Below, one piece after another: positions 63,958-64,000 of a stretch of 64,000 bases of DNA. How positions within the stretch are numbered: the first letter of the stretch is position 1; each line of letters starts with the position of its first letter. The stretch is from VAZQ01 sp963725065. GTDB taxonomy: Bacteria > Pseudomonadota > Alphaproteobacteria > Rhizobiales > Xanthobacteraceae. The translations under genes and the position numbers were made by a program. The stretch covers positions 29,121 through 93,120 of the forward strand of contig CAVRXD010000055.1 of assembly GCA_963725065.1 (NCBI GenBank). Reading direction: 5' to 3'. The notes under the pieces are model-generated. The model was not told the origin of the DNA, searched no databases, and was given only the letters and a program-made list of their open reading frames with translations.

Positions 63958-64000
63958 GCGGTGCAGACCGCAGAGATTCGGAGTGGGACTTGCTCAGTTG

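Noticed and set aside
1..64000. tRNA or rRNA genes
   Set aside because: No cloverleaf with CCA/GGTTCRA signature or rRNA segment was noticed in the intergenic gaps; a tRNAscan/Infernal run would settle it.

Overview
The window looks like chromosomal DNA of a GC-rich alphaproteobacterium of the order Hyphomicrobiales, closest in flavour to Xanthobacteraceae/Bradyrhizobiaceae. This is inferred from the leuD/leuB/asd and sdhCDAB neighbourhood, the many orphan Bug (TctC-type) solute-binding proteins, the DUF3551/DUF429 genes, a formate-dehydrogenase accessory cluster and several kinds of intergenic palindrome typical of that group. No tRNA, rRNA, CRISPR array, phage or transposase gene was seen.

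Layout. 0-21 kb is mostly core metabolism: leucine synthesis (leuD, leuB), aspartate semialdehyde dehydrogenase, a SorAB-like sulfite dehydrogenase, a type II NADH dehydrogenase, a second Mo enzyme with its own cytochrome b, mesaconyl-CoA hydratase and a malyl-CoA-lyase-like protein (ethylmalonyl-CoA-type carbon routes), a LysR regulator and succinate dehydrogenase sdhCDAB followed by a cytochrome c. 21-34 kb is accessory catabolism: pentapeptide-repeat protein, tandem cupins, a TauD/TfdA dioxygenase, an ornithine-cyclodeaminase homologue, a Vgb-like propeller, an amidohydrolase, a CocE/NonD hydrolase, a MetE-C-like protein, two Bug proteins and a quinone-oxidoreductase-like MDR protein. 34.5-44.7 kb is one giant secreted repeat protein (about 3,400 residues) with twelve near-identical 342-bp units in two arrays and a calcium-binding RTX-like C-terminus. 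44.9-50.4 kb holds four TctC/Bug-type proteins and a dihydroxyphthalate-decarboxylase-like protein. 50.4-64 kb is a molybdenum/formate-dehydrogenase maturation neighbourhood: TusA, two MoeA-type proteins (one fused to a periplasmic-binding-like domain), a WD40-cytochrome c, a polyferredoxin, a biotin/lipoate-ligase-like protein, DUF6505, DUF6352, DUF3305, DUF3306 and an HTH-TorD chaperone. The formate dehydrogenase structural genes are expected just beyond the right edge.

Two features cut across the window. First, about two dozen frame-breaking indels, mostly one-base insertions, interrupt at least twelve otherwise well-preserved genes; the downstream frame always continues the family without stops, so assembly error or very recent mutation is more likely than old decay. 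Second, there are several palindrome families. One is a two-hairpin unit found at 21.2 kb and 32.0 kb in opposite orientations, with the same 12-bp spacer and mirrored (compensatory) stem substitutions, plus a rearranged relic at 4.3 kb.

The strongest candidates for something undescribed are the two-hairpin repeat, the origin of the giant repeat gene (flanked by a complete and a truncated copy of the same oxidoreductase gene) and the conserved set of uncharacterised proteins around formate dehydrogenase maturation, including a chaperone carrying a DNA-binding-type domain.
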